A stretch of DNA of 64,000 nt from Alcanivorax jadensis T9 (GCF_000756655.1 NZ_ARXU01000002.1:310001-374000); one strand, 5' to 3'; shown: positions 7,438 to 16,806, counted from the first letter of the stretch. Numbers and translations are program-made. The notes: generated by a model from the sequence alone, not told the origin.

Positions 7438-10308
7438 TCAGCCCTGCAGGTCGAACCAGTGCTTCCAGATCGCTCGCACGCCTTCACGCAAATCGCGGAA
7501 TTGAGTGTCGTCGACAATGGATTTCTCTTTGCGCAACGAGGCGCGATGAGCCGCGGATCGGTAAGCGAGGTACGCTTCCCGCAGCAGGCCGGCATCCTGT
7601 GCCGACATAATATCCAGTGCAGCCAGTGTTTCGAGCAGCCGCACATTATCGGTGAAGCGGGTCAGTTCACCGTGGGAGGAGGCCCATCTCAGAACCCCGT
7701 ATTGCACCATAAATTCGATATCAACGATACCACCCGGGTCCTGCTTGAGATGGAAGCGGTCCTCCCCTTTCTCCCCCAGGTGGTCAACCATCTTGTCGCG
7801 CATGGCCAGGACATCTTCGCGCAGCTTGTCCAGGGGACGCTCGGCGCACAGCACCTGGTGGCGGATCGCATCAAAGCGCGCCCGGGCCCGGTTGCAACCG
7901 GCAACCACGCGGGCACGCACCAAGGCCTGATGCTCCCAGGTCCAGGCTTGATTGAGCTGATACTTCTCAAAGGAATCCATGGAACTCACCAGCAGACCGG
8001 CACTGCCGGAAGGCCGCAAGCGGGTGTCCACTTCGTAGAGCTGACCGCTCATGGTACGGGTGGAAAGGATGTGGATGATGCGCTGCCCCAGGCGAGCATA
8101 GAATTGCTCGTTGGACACCGGCTTGTCGCCATCGGTCACGCCGCCGCTGGCTGCATCGTGCAGGAATACCAGATCCAGATCGGAGTTGTGGCCCAACTCG
8201 ATACCGCCCAGTTTGCCATAGCCCGCCACCACGAAATCCGGACTGCAGGGCTGGCCATCGGTCCGCGAGGGGCGGCCGTGGCGCTCCACAAGCGGCTCCC
8301 AGGCGAGCATCACCACCTGGTTGAGAATGCTTTCCGCCAGCCAGGTCAGATAGTCACTGACCTTCATCAGTGGCAGCACCTCGGTCACTTCCGAGGCAGC
8401 CACCCGCAACAGATGGGCCTGCTTGAAGTTACGCAGCACCTCCATCTGCTGTTCCAGATCATCCTCGGCCACGCGCAGCAACTGCTGACGCAGCTCGTCG
8501 TCCAGCTCTGCCCGCTCCGGTGGCGAATAGAGAGTGCGCACATCCAGCAATTCGTCCAGCAGCACCGGATGCAGAGTGAGGCGCTCGGCAATCCAGGGGC
8601 TCGCGCCGGACAGCTTCACCAGCTGGGTCAGCGCACTGGGATTTTCCACCAACAGGGCGATGTAGGCACTACGGCGCAGTACCGCTTCCACAAAGGCCAG
8701 CAGCCGCACCACGGTGGTTTCGCCATGGCCCTGATAACCCAACGCCTCCAGCAGCAAAGGCATCAGCCGGTCCAGACGCTCGCGGCCGATCGCCTGCATG
8801 TTCTGCACCGAGCGACCTTCACGGAAATTATTCAGATGGGCGTAGACCTTGTCGCCCTCCTGCACGCCGATGGCTGCCAGTTGAGCCGCAGCCTGGGCCT
8901 CATCCAGCTCGCCCAGCCACAGATCCAGCAGCTCCTGATCGGCGCCCTGGGCGGCATCGGTTTCCTGTTCCGGGTCGGCAATCACCTGGCTGAAATGATG
9001 ACGCACGCTTTCCCGGCAACGACGTAACTTGCGCTCGAAGGCGGCCCGGGCGGAGAAGCCCATGGCAAAGGTCAGACGCTGCCAGCCCAGCTCGTCGTCC
9101 GGCAGACGCTGGGTCTGCTTATCGGCTACTCCCTGTAATCGATGCTCTACGTCCCGCAGGAACAGATAGGCTTCGGTCAGCTCATCCGCCACGTCCTCGG
9201 GCAGCAATTCCAGCTCCACCAGTTGCGGCAGCACCTTGATCAGGTTCGGTTCCCGCAGGGCCGGCAGCTGGCCACCACGGATCAGCTGGAACGCCTGAAC
9301 GATAAATTCCACTTCACGGATGCCGCCGGCACCCAGCTTCACATCCGCCTGCATGCCCTTGCGGTTCACTTCCCGCTCGATCAGGGACTTCATCTCACGC
9401 AGGGAGTGGAAGGCCCCGTAGTCTATATAACGACGATAGACGAAGGGATTGAGCCGCTTGATCAGGCGTTTTCCCGCCTGCAGATCACCACCCACCGGGC
9501 GCATCTTGATCAGCGCATAACGTTCCCACTCGCGTCCCTGGGTCTCGTAATACCCTTCCATGGCATCGAAACCGATGGCCAGTACGCCGCTCTTGCCCCA
9601 GGGGCGCAGGCGCATATCCACCCTGAATACGAAACCGTCGGCGGTGGGCTGGTCCAGGGCCTTGATCAACTGCTGGCCCAGGCGCACGAAAAACTGGTGA
9701 TGGCTAAGGCTGCGTCGCTCACCCTCGATTTCGCCTTCATGCTCATAGGCGAAAATCAGATCAATGTCCGAGGACAGGTTCAGCTCCCGCGCCCCCAGCT
9801 TGCCCATGGCCAGCACCACCAGCTTCACCGGCTTGCCATCCGGCCCCACCGGGGTGCCACTTTTCTCACAGGCCCAGCCGTGCAGCACGGTCAGCGCTTC
9901 CTGTATCAGGGTATCCGCCAGCAGCGACAGATCCGCCACAGTGCTGTGATAATCCCCAATCCCGGCCAGATCCCGCCAGATGATGCGCACCATATGGCGG
10001 TGGCGCAGACGGCGCAGGGCACGCTTGAGTTCATCCTCGCTGTGACAGGCGGCCAACTGCTCCTGCACTGTCTGACGGAGCGAATCCTCAGCCAGGGCGC
10101 CACTCGGATCACTGTCCTCAAGCCACTGCCCCAGGCCCGGATCACGCTGAAATTGCTGCGCCACATAGTCGGAGCCCGCCCACACCCGGGGCAGGTCATC
10201 AAGCAGGGCGTCGGGGATACGGTGACCGGATTCCACAAAGTGTTGCCAGTGCTGGCTGACCAGCACCGACAGTTCATCCGGCAGAGCGTGATATTGGGGT
10301 TCTTTCAT
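7438..10308 (-). CDS. glnE: Bifunctional glutamine synthetase adenylyltransferase/deadenylylase
   Basis: GlnE adds AMP to, and removes it from, glutamine synthetase in response to PII proteins. The 956-residue length is normal for the family. Two nucleotidyltransferase domains are visible. The N-terminal deadenylylase has M-G-K-L-G-A-R-E-L-N-L-S-S-D-I-D-L near residue 170. The C-terminal adenylyltransferase has Y-G-K-L-G-G-I-E-L-G-H-N-S-D-L-D-L near residue 695. A Q-D-P-G-G-I-V-D-I-E-F-M-V-Q segment lies near the end. It is followed closely by ilvE. Confidence 0.96.
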   Translation of the reverse strand: MKEPQYHALPDELSVLVSQHWQHFVESGHRIPDALLDDLPRVWAGSDYVAQQFQRDPGLGQWLEDSDPSGALAEDSLRQTVQEQLAACHSEDELKRALRRLRHRHMVRIIWRDLAGIGDYHSTVADLSLLADTLIQEALTVLHGWACEKSGTPVGPDGKPVKLVVLAMGKLGARELNLSSDIDLIFAYEHEGEIEGERRSLSHHQFFVRLGQQLIKALDQPTADGFVFRVDMRLRPWGKSGVLAIGFDAMEGYYETQGREWERYALIKMRPVGGDLQAGKRLIKRLNPFVYRRYIDYGAFHSLREMKSLIEREVNRKGMQADVKLGAGGIREVEFIVQAFQLIRGGQLPALREPNLIKVLPQLVELELLPEDVADELTEAYLFLRDVEHRLQGVADKQTQRLPDDELGWQRLTFAMGFSARAAFERKLRRCRESVRHHFSQVIADPEQETDAAQGADQELLDLWLGELDEAQAAAQLAAIGVQEGDKVYAHLNNFREGRSVQNMQAIGRERLDRLMPLLLEALGYQGHGETTVVRLLAFVEAVLRRSAYIALLVENPSALTQLVKLSGASPWIAERLTLHPVLLDELLDVRTLYSPPERAELDDELRQQLLRVAEDDLEQQMEVLRNFKQAHLLRVAASEVTEVLPLMKVSDYLTWLAESILNQVVMLAWEPLVERHGRPSRTDGQPCSPDFVVAGYGKLGGIELGHNSDLDLVFLHDAASGGVTDGDKPVSNEQFYARLGQRIIHILSTRTMSGQLYEVDTRLRPSGSAGLLVSSMDSFEKYQLNQAWTWEHQALVRARVVAGCNRARARFDAIRHQVLCAERPLDKLREDVLAMRDKMVDHLGEKGEDRFHLKQDPGGIVDIEFMVQYGVLRWASSHGELTRFTDNVRLLETLAALDIMSAQDAGLLREAYLAYRSAAHRASLRKEKSIVDDTQFRDLREGVRAIWKHWFDLQG

Positions 10309-10366
10309 GGGCGGCTATTGTCGTACGGGAGGGAGAGAAAGGCTAGAGGGCAGGAAGGAGTTGCAC

Positions 10367-10581
10367 GTTGAAAGTTCAAAGCTGAAAGGCGCGGGAAGAG
10401 CCTGGACCGCTTAACTCAGGCCGTGCCCGCGATTCAAGATCGCAGGTTCGCCATGCAAGCAAGCTCCTACAGCGGCCTAATGAGTCATGCTCACAGACGG
10501 GACAGCCATGCCGCGCGAAGCGCCGCCTTTCCCGGGTGCCGCCAATCCTTTCTTCGCGCCTTTCAACTTTGAACTTTCAAC
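10367..10581. repeat. Inverted-repeat element with 7-bp-periodic arms
   Basis: The 27-bp arms at 10367-10393 and 10555-10581 are inverted copies differing at one base. Each arm begins with three heptads of the GTTGAAA type and ends in GGCGCG. The 161-bp interior holds a single REP-type arm (CTCCTAC at 10464) and no gene. It fills most of the gap between glnE and the upstream ATPase gene. It has the shape of a non-autonomous mobile element, though no target duplication is evident. Confidence 0.7.
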
Positions 10582-10592
10582 TTGCTCATTTT

Positions 10593-12389
10593 CTATCCCA
10601 GCAAAATATCCTGGGACGGCGTCACCCGCATTACCTCTTCAATGGTGGTCAGCCCCTTCGCCACTTTCATGGCACCACTGATGCGCAGGGGCTTCATACC
10701 ATTCTTGAGAGACTGACGAGTAAGCGTCTCCAGTTCGGCACCCCGGGAAATCTGCTGTTTCAGGGCGGTATTCAGCGGCATGGTTTCATAGACCCCCACG
10801 CGGCCCAAGTAGCCGGTATCCCGACATTCCAGGCAGCCCACCGGCCGATAGATGGCTTCCGGCGGCTTCATCTTGAAGGGGCGCACCAGTTCTTCCCAGG
10901 CCTGCACATCGGTCTCCGTGGCTTTCTTACAGTGAGGGCAGAGAGTGCGGATCAACCGCTGGGCCATCACCCCGAGCACCGTGGCGCTGATCATGTAGGG
11001 CGGCACCCCTAGGTCCACCAGACGGGTAATGGATGACGGCGCATCGTTGGTATGCAACGTGGACAACACCAGGTGGCCGGTAAGCGCCGCCTGAATCGCC
11101 ATGTCCGCCGTGGCCAGGTCGCGGATCTCGCCGATCATGATGATATCCGGGTCCTGGCGCAGCATGGCCTTGACCCCCTGAGCGAAACTCACGTCGATAT
11201 TGGCCTGCACCTGCATCTGGTTGAAGCTGGGCTCCACCATTTCGATGGGATCTTCAATGGTGCAGACATTCACCTCGCTGGTGGCCAGCTGCTTGAGGGT
11301 GGAATACAAGGTGGTGGTCTTGCCTGAACCAGTGGGCCCGGTGACAAAGATGATCCCATGGGGGTGGGACGTCATGCGCTGCCAGGCCTCGTAATCCTCG
11401 GTAGTAAAACCCATCTGCTCGAAACTGCGCACCAGTACATCCGGGTCGAACACCCTCATCACCATCTTCTCCCCGAAGGCGGTGGGCAGGGTGGAGAGTC
11501 GCAGCTCGATCTCATCCCCCTCCGGCGACTTGGTCTTCAAACGGCCATCCTGGGTTTTGCGCTTTTCCGCCACATTCAGGCGGCTGAGAATTTTCAGCCG
11601 GCTGGTAACTGCCGCCATGATCGCCGCCGGCAGTTCGTAAACATCGTGCAGTACGCCATCGATACGGAAGCGCATTTTGCCGGTCTCCCGGCGCGGCTCC
11701 AGGTGAATATCGCTGGCCCGCTGGGAAAACGCATACTGCAGAATCCAGTCCACGATATTGACGATGTGCTGGTCATCCGCATCGTGATGGCCCTTACCCA
11801 CTTCCAGCAACTGCTCGAAGTTGGTAATGCCGGACATTTCCTGGCCGGTGTTGCCGGAGGCCCCGGCGATAGAGCGGCTCAGGTTATAGAACTCAACCCG
11901 GTAGCGGCGCAGCTGCTCCGGATTGGCCAGCACCACCTCCAGCTCACGGTCGCGCAGCACCTGCTTGAGGTGGGCCTGCCAGTCACGCACGAAGGGCTGA
12001 TCACAGGCTACCACCACCTTGTCGCGCAGCACCTCAATCGCCACGATGCCGTGGCGCTCGGCAAAGGCGTAGCTCATCACATTGGTAACCTGGTCCACAT
12101 GCACCTTGAGTGGATCAATATGGCAGACCCGGATACCGGCTTTCTCGCCCAGCCAGCGAGTGAGAAATTCCACATCCAGCAATTGATGGGTATTACTGCG
12201 ATCGGTAAGCCGATACTTGGCCAGCACCTGAATCGGATGCCAGTTCAGCTCCTTCTTTTCCCGCGGCGTGGTGGAAATGACATTAAAATCCTCCTGACTG
12301 ACACGCCCCTCTTCCAGCAACTCGCGCATCAGCCAGCGCACATCAATCAGCAGACCATCCAGTTTGGCGGGGTTGGCGGTAGCGTTCAC
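10593..12389 (-). CDS. GspE/PilB-family secretion ATPase, solitary
   Basis: This 598-residue protein has the T2SS/T4P traffic ATPase layout. An N-terminal GspE-N domain spans roughly residues 40-175 and is followed by the ATPase core. The core shows Walker A G-P-T-G-S-G-K-T-T, Asp box I-E-D-P-I-E, Walker B I-M-I-G-E-I-R-D and His box T-L-H-T-N-D. A zinc-type C-x2-C and C-x2-C pair (C-P-H-C ... C-L-E-C) lies toward the end, as in GspE. No pilin, secretin or inner-membrane platform gene is nearby, so it must serve a machine encoded elsewhere. It could be a PilB paralog. Confidence 0.85.
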   Translation of the reverse strand: MNATANPAKLDGLLIDVRWLMRELLEEGRVSQEDFNVISTTPREKKELNWHPIQVLAKYRLTDRSNTHQLLDVEFLTRWLGEKAGIRVCHIDPLKVHVDQVTNVMSYAFAERHGIVAIEVLRDKVVVACDQPFVRDWQAHLKQVLRDRELEVVLANPEQLRRYRVEFYNLSRSIAGASGNTGQEMSGITNFEQLLEVGKGHHDADDQHIVNIVDWILQYAFSQRASDIHLEPRRETGKMRFRIDGVLHDVYELPAAIMAAVTSRLKILSRLNVAEKRKTQDGRLKTKSPEGDEIELRLSTLPTAFGEKMVMRVFDPDVLVRSFEQMGFTTEDYEAWQRMTSHPHGIIFVTGPTGSGKTTTLYSTLKQLATSEVNVCTIEDPIEMVEPSFNQMQVQANIDVSFAQGVKAMLRQDPDIIMIGEIRDLATADMAIQAALTGHLVLSTLHTNDAPSSITRLVDLGVPPYMISATVLGVMAQRLIRTLCPHCKKATETDVQAWEELVRPFKMKPPEAIYRPVGCLECRDTGYLGRVGVYETMPLNTALKQQISRGAELETLTRQSLKNGMKPLRISGAMKVAKGLTTIEEVMRVTPSQDILLG

Positions 12390-12470
12390 TCAAGACTCTC
12401 CGATTTCACTAACGGGCCGTCATGCGGCCTCATTATTTTGTCCTAGTACTGTAACCCTAACATTGAACCC

Positions 12471-12499
12471 CTGACAGCCCCGGCGGCTTTGACTATACT
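12471..12499 (+). promoter_or_regulatory. Sigma-70 promoter for the DUF47-pit operon
   Basis: A -35 box CTGACA at 12471-12476 is separated by exactly 17 bases from a -10 box TATACT at 12494-12499. Each matches consensus at five of six positions. It leaves an untranslated leader of about 145 bases before the DUF47 gene. Confidence 0.7.
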
Positions 12500-12518
12500 C
12501 GCGACCAGTTTCATGACA

Positions 12519-12533
12519 CATCTGTGACAGATG
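12519..12533. promoter_or_regulatory. Perfect 7-bp dyad just after the promoter
   Basis: CATCTGT and ACAGATG flank a single central G, forming a 15-bp palindrome some 20 bases downstream of the -10 box. The position suits a repressor operator for the phosphate-transport operon. It resembles half a Pho box but lacks the 11-bp direct-repeat spacing, so I do not call it one. The binding protein is unknown. Confidence 0.4.
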
Positions 12534-12601
12534 CACGGTCGTGCCATGACCCGAGCCCTCTCCCTCTGGGCGACCGCCCGGGAAAGTGGGACACTGATTC
12601 C

Positions 12602-12623
12602 ACCTGAAGCCTCAGCTTCAGGT
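12602..12623 (+). other. Small hairpin in the operon leader
   Basis: ACCTGAAG and CTTCAGGT form an 8-bp stem around a 6-base loop and are followed by TTT. It sits 30 bases upstream of the DUF47 start. It could be a weak attenuator or simply a leader structure. Confidence 0.35.
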
Positions 12624-12652
12624 TTTACTCTGACTCTGGATCCGAGGCGCCT

Positions 12653-13333
12653 ATGTCCTTTGGAAGCTCCATTGCCGGCCTCTTTGGCCGCTCCCCCATC
12701 AAGCCCCTGCAGCAACACTACGACACCGTTCACGATTGTGCCCGCACCCTGGCAGATTTCTTCGCCGCCGTTACCGACGGTGACTGGGACAAGGCACGCG
12801 CTGCCCGCAAGCGCATCGCCGAGCTGGAAAACCTGGCCGACGAACTGAAAAAAGAGTTCCGCCTGAACCTGCCCAAAAGTCTGTTTCTTCCCATGCCCCG
12901 TACCGATCTGCTCGATTTGATCAGCGTGCAGGACAAGGTGGCCAACAAGGCCAAGGACATCTCCGGGCTGATGCTGGGCCGGCAGATGAGCATCCCGCCG
13001 GTACTGGCTGATGTGATGCGCGACTATGTGCAGGGCGCCATCGATACCTCTGCTCAAGCCCAGAAAGCCATCAACGAGCTGGATGAGCTGATCGAGACCG
13101 GCTTCAGCGGCCGTGAAATCCAGATCGTGGAAGAGCTCATCGAAGAGCTGGACCGTCTGGAGCGCAACAACGACGAGCAGCAAATCACCATCCGCTCCAC
13201 CCTGTTCAAGCTGGAAAGCGAACTGCCCCCGGTGGATGTCATTTTTCTCTACAAGATCATCGAATGGGTAGGCGATCTCGCCGATCGCGCCCAGAAAGTG
13301 GGCGGCCGCCTGCAGATGTTGGTCGCACGCTAG
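12653..13333 (+). CDS. DUF47 (PhoU-like) partner of phosphate transporter
   Basis: This 226-residue all-helical protein matches the TIGR00153/DUF47 family, distant relatives of PhoU that accompany Pit-type transporters. It opens with F-G-S-S-I-A-G-L-F-G-R-S-P-I-K-P-L-Q-Q-H. It has acidic metal-cluster-like segments such as E-L-E-N-L-A-D-E-L and I-E-E-L-D-R-L-E-R. The pit gene follows after 10 bases, so the pair is one operon. The likely role is controlling phosphate uptake through the neighbouring permease, though the mechanism in this family is not well established. Confidence 0.88.
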   Translation: MSFGSSIAGLFGRSPIKPLQQHYDTVHDCARTLADFFAAVTDGDWDKARAARKRIAELENLADELKKEFRLNLPKSLFLPMPRTDLLDLISVQDKVANKAKDISGLMLGRQMSIPPVLADVMRDYVQGAIDTSAQAQKAINELDELIETGFSGREIQIVEELIEELDRLERNNDEQQITIRSTLFKLESELPPVDVIFLYKIIEWVGDLADRAQKVGGRLQMLVAR

Positions 13334-13343
13334 GAGCTATCTT

Positions 13344-14612
13344 ATGGAGTGGATGATTGAACACAGCTACCTGATGCTGTTGCTGGCCGGCGCGTTCGGC
13401 TTTCTGATGGCCTGGGGCGTGGGCGCCAACGACGTGGCCAACGCCATGGGCACCTCGGTGGGCTCCGGCGCCCTGACGGTCAAGCAAGCCGTGATGATCG
13501 CCATCGTCTTTGAATTCTGCGGCGCCTATCTGGCCGGTGGCGAAGTGACAGCCACCGTGCGCAAGGGCATCGTCGATGCCGGCGTCTTTGCCGAGTTCCC
13601 CCACTATCTGGTCTACGGGATGATGTCCGCCCTGCTGGCCGCCGGTATCTGGCTGATTGTCGCCTCCTGGTTCGGCTGGCCGGTCTCCACCACCCACTCC
13701 ATCGTCGGCGCCATTGTCGGCTTTGCGGCAGTGGGCGTGGGCATGGACGCGGTCAACTGGGGCAAGGTGGGCAACATCGTCGCCAGCTGGGTGACCTCAC
13801 CCTTACTGGCAGGCTTTATTTCCTTTGCCCTGATCAAGAGCGTACAGAAGCTGGTACTCAACCAGGACGACCCCTTCCAGCGGGCCAAGCGGGTGGTGCC
13901 CTTCTACATGTTCCTGGTGGGCTTCGCGATTAGCGCCGTTACCCTGCTGAAAGGTCTCAAGCATATCGGCCTGGAAATCAGCTATGGTGCCAGTCTTGGC
14001 TGGTCCGCCGTTGGCGGTCTGGTGGTCGCCGTGATCGGCGCCGCCATTCTTAGCCGCATCCAGCCCAACCCGGAAGCCGACAAGGATTTCCGCTTTCACT
14101 CCGTGGAGCGCATCTTTGCCGTATTGATGATCTTCACCGCCTGTGCTATGGCCTTCGCCCATGGCTCCAATGATGTGGCCAACGCGGTGGGACCGCTGGC
14201 CGCCATCAACAGCGTTATCGTCAACGAAGGCGTGATCGGCGGGGAAGCCGCCATGCCTGGCTGGATTCTGCTGGTCGGCGCCATGGGCATCGTCTTCGGC
14301 CTCGCCATTCTCGGCGCCAGGGTAATGGCCACGGTAGGCAAGAACATCACCGAGCTGACCCCCAGCCGCGGCTTCGCCGCCGAGCTGGGTGCCGCCGGCA
14401 CCGTGATCCTGGCCTCCGGCACCGGCCTGCCCATCTCCACCACCCACACCCTTGTGGGGGCGATCCTGGGCGTGGGCATGGCCCGGGGCATCGGCTCCCT
14501 GAACCTGCGCGTGGTCAGCACCATCTTCACCTCCTGGGTGGTGACCCTGCCGGCCGGGGCCCTGCTGTCCATTCTGTTCTTCTACTTCTTCAAGGGCCTG
14601 TTCGGGGCGTAG
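13344..14612 (+). CDS. PiT-family inorganic phosphate transporter
   Basis: This 422-residue polytopic membrane protein has the duplicated PiT signature, G-A-N-D-V-A-N-A-M-G-T near residue 27 and H-G-S-N-D-V-A-N-A-V-G near residue 273. Each sits in a half with W-P-V-S-T-T-H-S or G-L-P-I-S-T-T-H-T downstream. PiT proteins carry metal-phosphate with protons or sodium across the inner membrane. It is co-transcribed with the DUF47 gene and ends in a strong terminator. Confidence 0.93.
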   Translation: MEWMIEHSYLMLLLAGAFGFLMAWGVGANDVANAMGTSVGSGALTVKQAVMIAIVFEFCGAYLAGGEVTATVRKGIVDAGVFAEFPHYLVYGMMSALLAAGIWLIVASWFGWPVSTTHSIVGAIVGFAAVGVGMDAVNWGKVGNIVASWVTSPLLAGFISFALIKSVQKLVLNQDDPFQRAKRVVPFYMFLVGFAISAVTLLKGLKHIGLEISYGASLGWSAVGGLVVAVIGAAILSRIQPNPEADKDFRFHSVERIFAVLMIFTACAMAFAHGSNDVANAVGPLAAINSVIVNEGVIGGEAAMPGWILLVGAMGIVFGLAILGARVMATVGKNITELTPSRGFAAELGAAGTVILASGTGLPISTTHTLVGAILGVGMARGIGSLNLRVVSTIFTSWVVTLPAGALLSILFFYFFKGLFGA

Positions 14613-14645
14613 CAGCACTGACAGGCTTCACGAAGCACACTGACG

Positions 14646-14669
14646 CCGCCCTCCGGGCGGTGTTTTTTT
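14646..14669 (+). terminator. Rho-independent terminator after pit
   Basis: CCGCCC and GGGCGG form a perfect 6-bp stem with a 3-base loop at 14646-14660, followed by TG and seven T residues. Confidence 0.88.
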
Positions 14670-14671
14670 AT

Positions 14672-14739
14672 TCGCGGTCGAACGACCGCTCCCACGGGAG
14701 CCAGAACCCACCTTTGTGGGAGCGGTCGTTCGACCGCGA
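14672..14739. repeat. REP-type inverted pair
   Basis: Two inverted arms of about 23 bp are separated by a spacer. The outer ends are CGCGGTCG-type and the inner ends CTCCCAC/GTGGGAG, a GTGG variant of the GTAGGAG arm seen elsewhere in the window. It lies between the pit terminator and argA. Confidence 0.75.
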
Positions 14740-14812
14740 TTACCCACATCTGGCATCACACCACAGCCGCTGGCTATACTGGCCTGTCAGCCACCAACCG
14801 CCGAGACACGCC

Positions 14813-16141
14813 GTGCCCAGCACCACCCCCGACAATCAGGTCCACTGGTTCCGCAATTCGTCCCCGTACATCAATGCCCATCGGGGGCGCACCTTTGTGG
14901 TCATGCTTTCCGGCGAACTGCTGGACGGCCCGCGCCTGCCTACCCTGATTCACGACCTGGCCCTGCTCAACAGCCTGGGGATCAAGCTGGTACTGGTCCA
15001 CGGCGCCCGCCCGCAGATCAGCGCGCGGCTGGCGGAGTCCGGCATCGAATCCACCTTTGAACAACACATGCGCATCACTGACAGCGCCGCCCTCAACGGT
15101 GTCATGGCGGCGGTGGGTGCCCTGCGCCTGAAACTGGAAGGGTTGTTCTCCATGGGGCTGGCCAACTCCCCCATGTACAACGCCGGTATCCGCCTGATCA
15201 GCGGTAACTTCGTGGTCGCCAAACCGGTAGGGGTTCGCAACGGTTTTGACTACCAGCACACCGGCGAAGTGCGGCGCATCGAAGTGGACGCCATCCGCCA
15301 GCAACTAAGCAATGGCAATGTGGTGCTGCTGTCACCCCTGGGCTGCTCGCCCACCGGTGAACTGTTCAACGTGAACGCAGAAGAAGTCGCCTCCACCGCC
15401 GCCATCGCCCTGGGCGCCGACAAGCTCATCCTGATGGGTGACGACCTGCGCCTTGCCGACCCGGAAGGCAACCTGGTACGCGAACTCAGCCCCCAGCAGG
15501 CAGGCAAATTGCTTGCCGGCGACCAGTACCAAGACAACGGCGTGGATCGACAGCTCACCGCCGCCTGCCACGCGGCCAGCAACGGCGTCGGCCGGGCGCA
15601 CTTGATCGATGCCAACGACGACGGCGCCCTGCTCAAGGAACTGTTCACCCGTGACGGCTGCGGCACCCTGGTTACCCGGGAAACTTACGAGACTCTGCGT
15701 GGCGCCCGCATCGACGACGTGGGCGGCATCCTGGAACTGATCGAACCCCTGGAAGCGGACGGCACCCTGGTGCGCCGTTCCCGGGAACTGCTGGAAAACG
15801 AAATCCAGCGCTTCGCCATCATCGAACGCGACGGCATGGTTGTCGCCTGCGCCGCCCTCTACCCCTTCCCGGACGACAAGACCGGCGAACTGGCCTGCGT
15901 GGCCGTCCACCCCGGCTATCGCAAGGGCGAGCGCGGCGCCCAACTACTGGGCTACCTGGAACGGCGGGCTAAGGAACAGGGGCTGACCAGCCTGTTCGTG
16001 CTCACCACCCTGACCGCGCACTGGTTTCAGCAGCAGGGGTTTGAACTGGCTGGCGTGGAAGCGCTGCCGGGGGCCCGGAAGTCGCTGTATAACTGGCAGA
16101 GGAATTCGAAGGTGTTTGTGAAAAGCTTCACTGAGTCTTAG
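14813..16141 (+). CDS. argA: N-acetylglutamate synthase ArgA
   Basis: ArgA makes N-acetylglutamate from glutamate and acetyl-CoA, the first step of arginine synthesis, and is normally inhibited by arginine. The product is 442 residues from a GTG start at 14813. This equals the usual length, whereas the longer open frame reads into the REP repeat. An amino-acid-kinase-like domain (L-V-L-V-H-G-A-R-P-Q) fills the first 270 residues. A GNAT acetyltransferase domain with V-A-V-H-P-G-Y-R-K-G-E-R-G follows. A TATACT -10-like box lies 33 bases upstream of the GTG. Confidence 0.94.
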   Translation: MPSTTPDNQVHWFRNSSPYINAHRGRTFVVMLSGELLDGPRLPTLIHDLALLNSLGIKLVLVHGARPQISARLAESGIESTFEQHMRITDSAALNGVMAAVGALRLKLEGLFSMGLANSPMYNAGIRLISGNFVVAKPVGVRNGFDYQHTGEVRRIEVDAIRQQLSNGNVVLLSPLGCSPTGELFNVNAEEVASTAAIALGADKLILMGDDLRLADPEGNLVRELSPQQAGKLLAGDQYQDNGVDRQLTAACHAASNGVGRAHLIDANDDGALLKELFTRDGCGTLVTRETYETLRGARIDDVGGILELIEPLEADGTLVRRSRELLENEIQRFAIIERDGMVVACAALYPFPDDKTGELACVAVHPGYRKGERGAQLLGYLERRAKEQGLTSLFVLTTLTAHWFQQQGFELAGVEALPGARKSLYNWQRNSKVFVKSFTES

Positions 16142-16143
16142 CC

Positions 16144-16785
16144 ATGAAAAACTTTATATCCTTGCTAGCATGCAAACTCATTTCAGCTTTAACAATTGCT
16201 TCCCTAGCAATTGCTCCCACTTCGCTCTTGGCGTCGAATTTTGAAACCACAGAATTGCAGTTCTCAGACTGGACACTAACAAAGACCATCCACAAGATGG
16301 ATCACTGGGGAAAAGCTGATATTTACAGCACAAGCAAAGAAACCATCAATGGCCAGAAGTCAGTCCTTCGAATTGATTGTCACAATTACAGAACGAAAGT
16401 TATCAGTCCTTTCAAAGCCTATACCAAAGAAGCAATTAAAATTAACGGCGAAGTCACTGGCTACATCCAAAAAGGCAGAATAACAATTAATGATTCAGCA
16501 CCTAAAGAAGTTCGATTTCGATTTAAAACAACAGGCTATTCACCCATAAGCATAGATCAGTACTCCTTATTAATTGCAACGCCAAAACCTTACCAATGGA
16601 TCAAGGAAAACTTACCCAACGAAGGCGTTATACGTTTTGGAGTGCACTTCCAAGGCGATTTAGTCGAAACCGTTTTGACATTTCCTTTGACAGGCCTTAA
16701 TAAAGCACTCGCATCCTGTCCTAAAGACTTACCCAGTGAGCCCCCCCTACCGCGATCTTCCAAACCAAACACAGGGAAAAACTAA
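16144..16785 (+). CDS. AT-rich hypothetical exported protein
   Basis: I do not recognise this 213-residue protein. Residues 1-30 form a signal peptide with a hydrophobic core and a likely cleavage after L-L-A-S. The mature part is rich in beta-forming stretches, has Cys at R-I-D-C-H-N and A-S-C-P, and ends in a basic Pro/Ser tail. Two lines that I counted are about 38-40% GC against roughly 60% nearby, and codon use differs accordingly, suggesting recent acquisition. It begins 2 bases after the argA stop with no clear ribosome-binding site and is followed by a toxin-antitoxin pair on the other strand. Confidence 0.7.
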   Translation: MKNFISLLACKLISALTIASLAIAPTSLLASNFETTELQFSDWTLTKTIHKMDHWGKADIYSTSKETINGQKSVLRIDCHNYRTKVISPFKAYTKEAIKINGEVTGYIQKGRITINDSAPKEVRFRFKTTGYSPISIDQYSLLIATPKPYQWIKENLPNEGVIRFGVHFQGDLVETVLTFPLTGLNKALASCPKDLPSEPPLPRSSKPNTGKN

Positions 16786-16806
16786 GCGGCATTGTCGCCC
16801 TCAAAC

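Noticed and set aside
6457-9027. A very long open frame on the plus strand opposite ilvE and glnE
   Set aside because: It lies entirely antisense to two well-supported genes. Its sequence is rich in His, Gln and Arg, typical of the complement of high-GC codons, and it has no recognisable domain.
12505-12535. Pho box upstream of the phosphate transporter
   Set aside because: CTGTCAT-like words are present, but they are 14 bases apart instead of 11 and each has two mismatches. The perfect dyad is a better description.
14660-14812. N-terminal extension of argA
   Set aside because: The open frame reads through the REP repeat and would add 51 residues absent from the family; the GTG at 14813 gives normal length.
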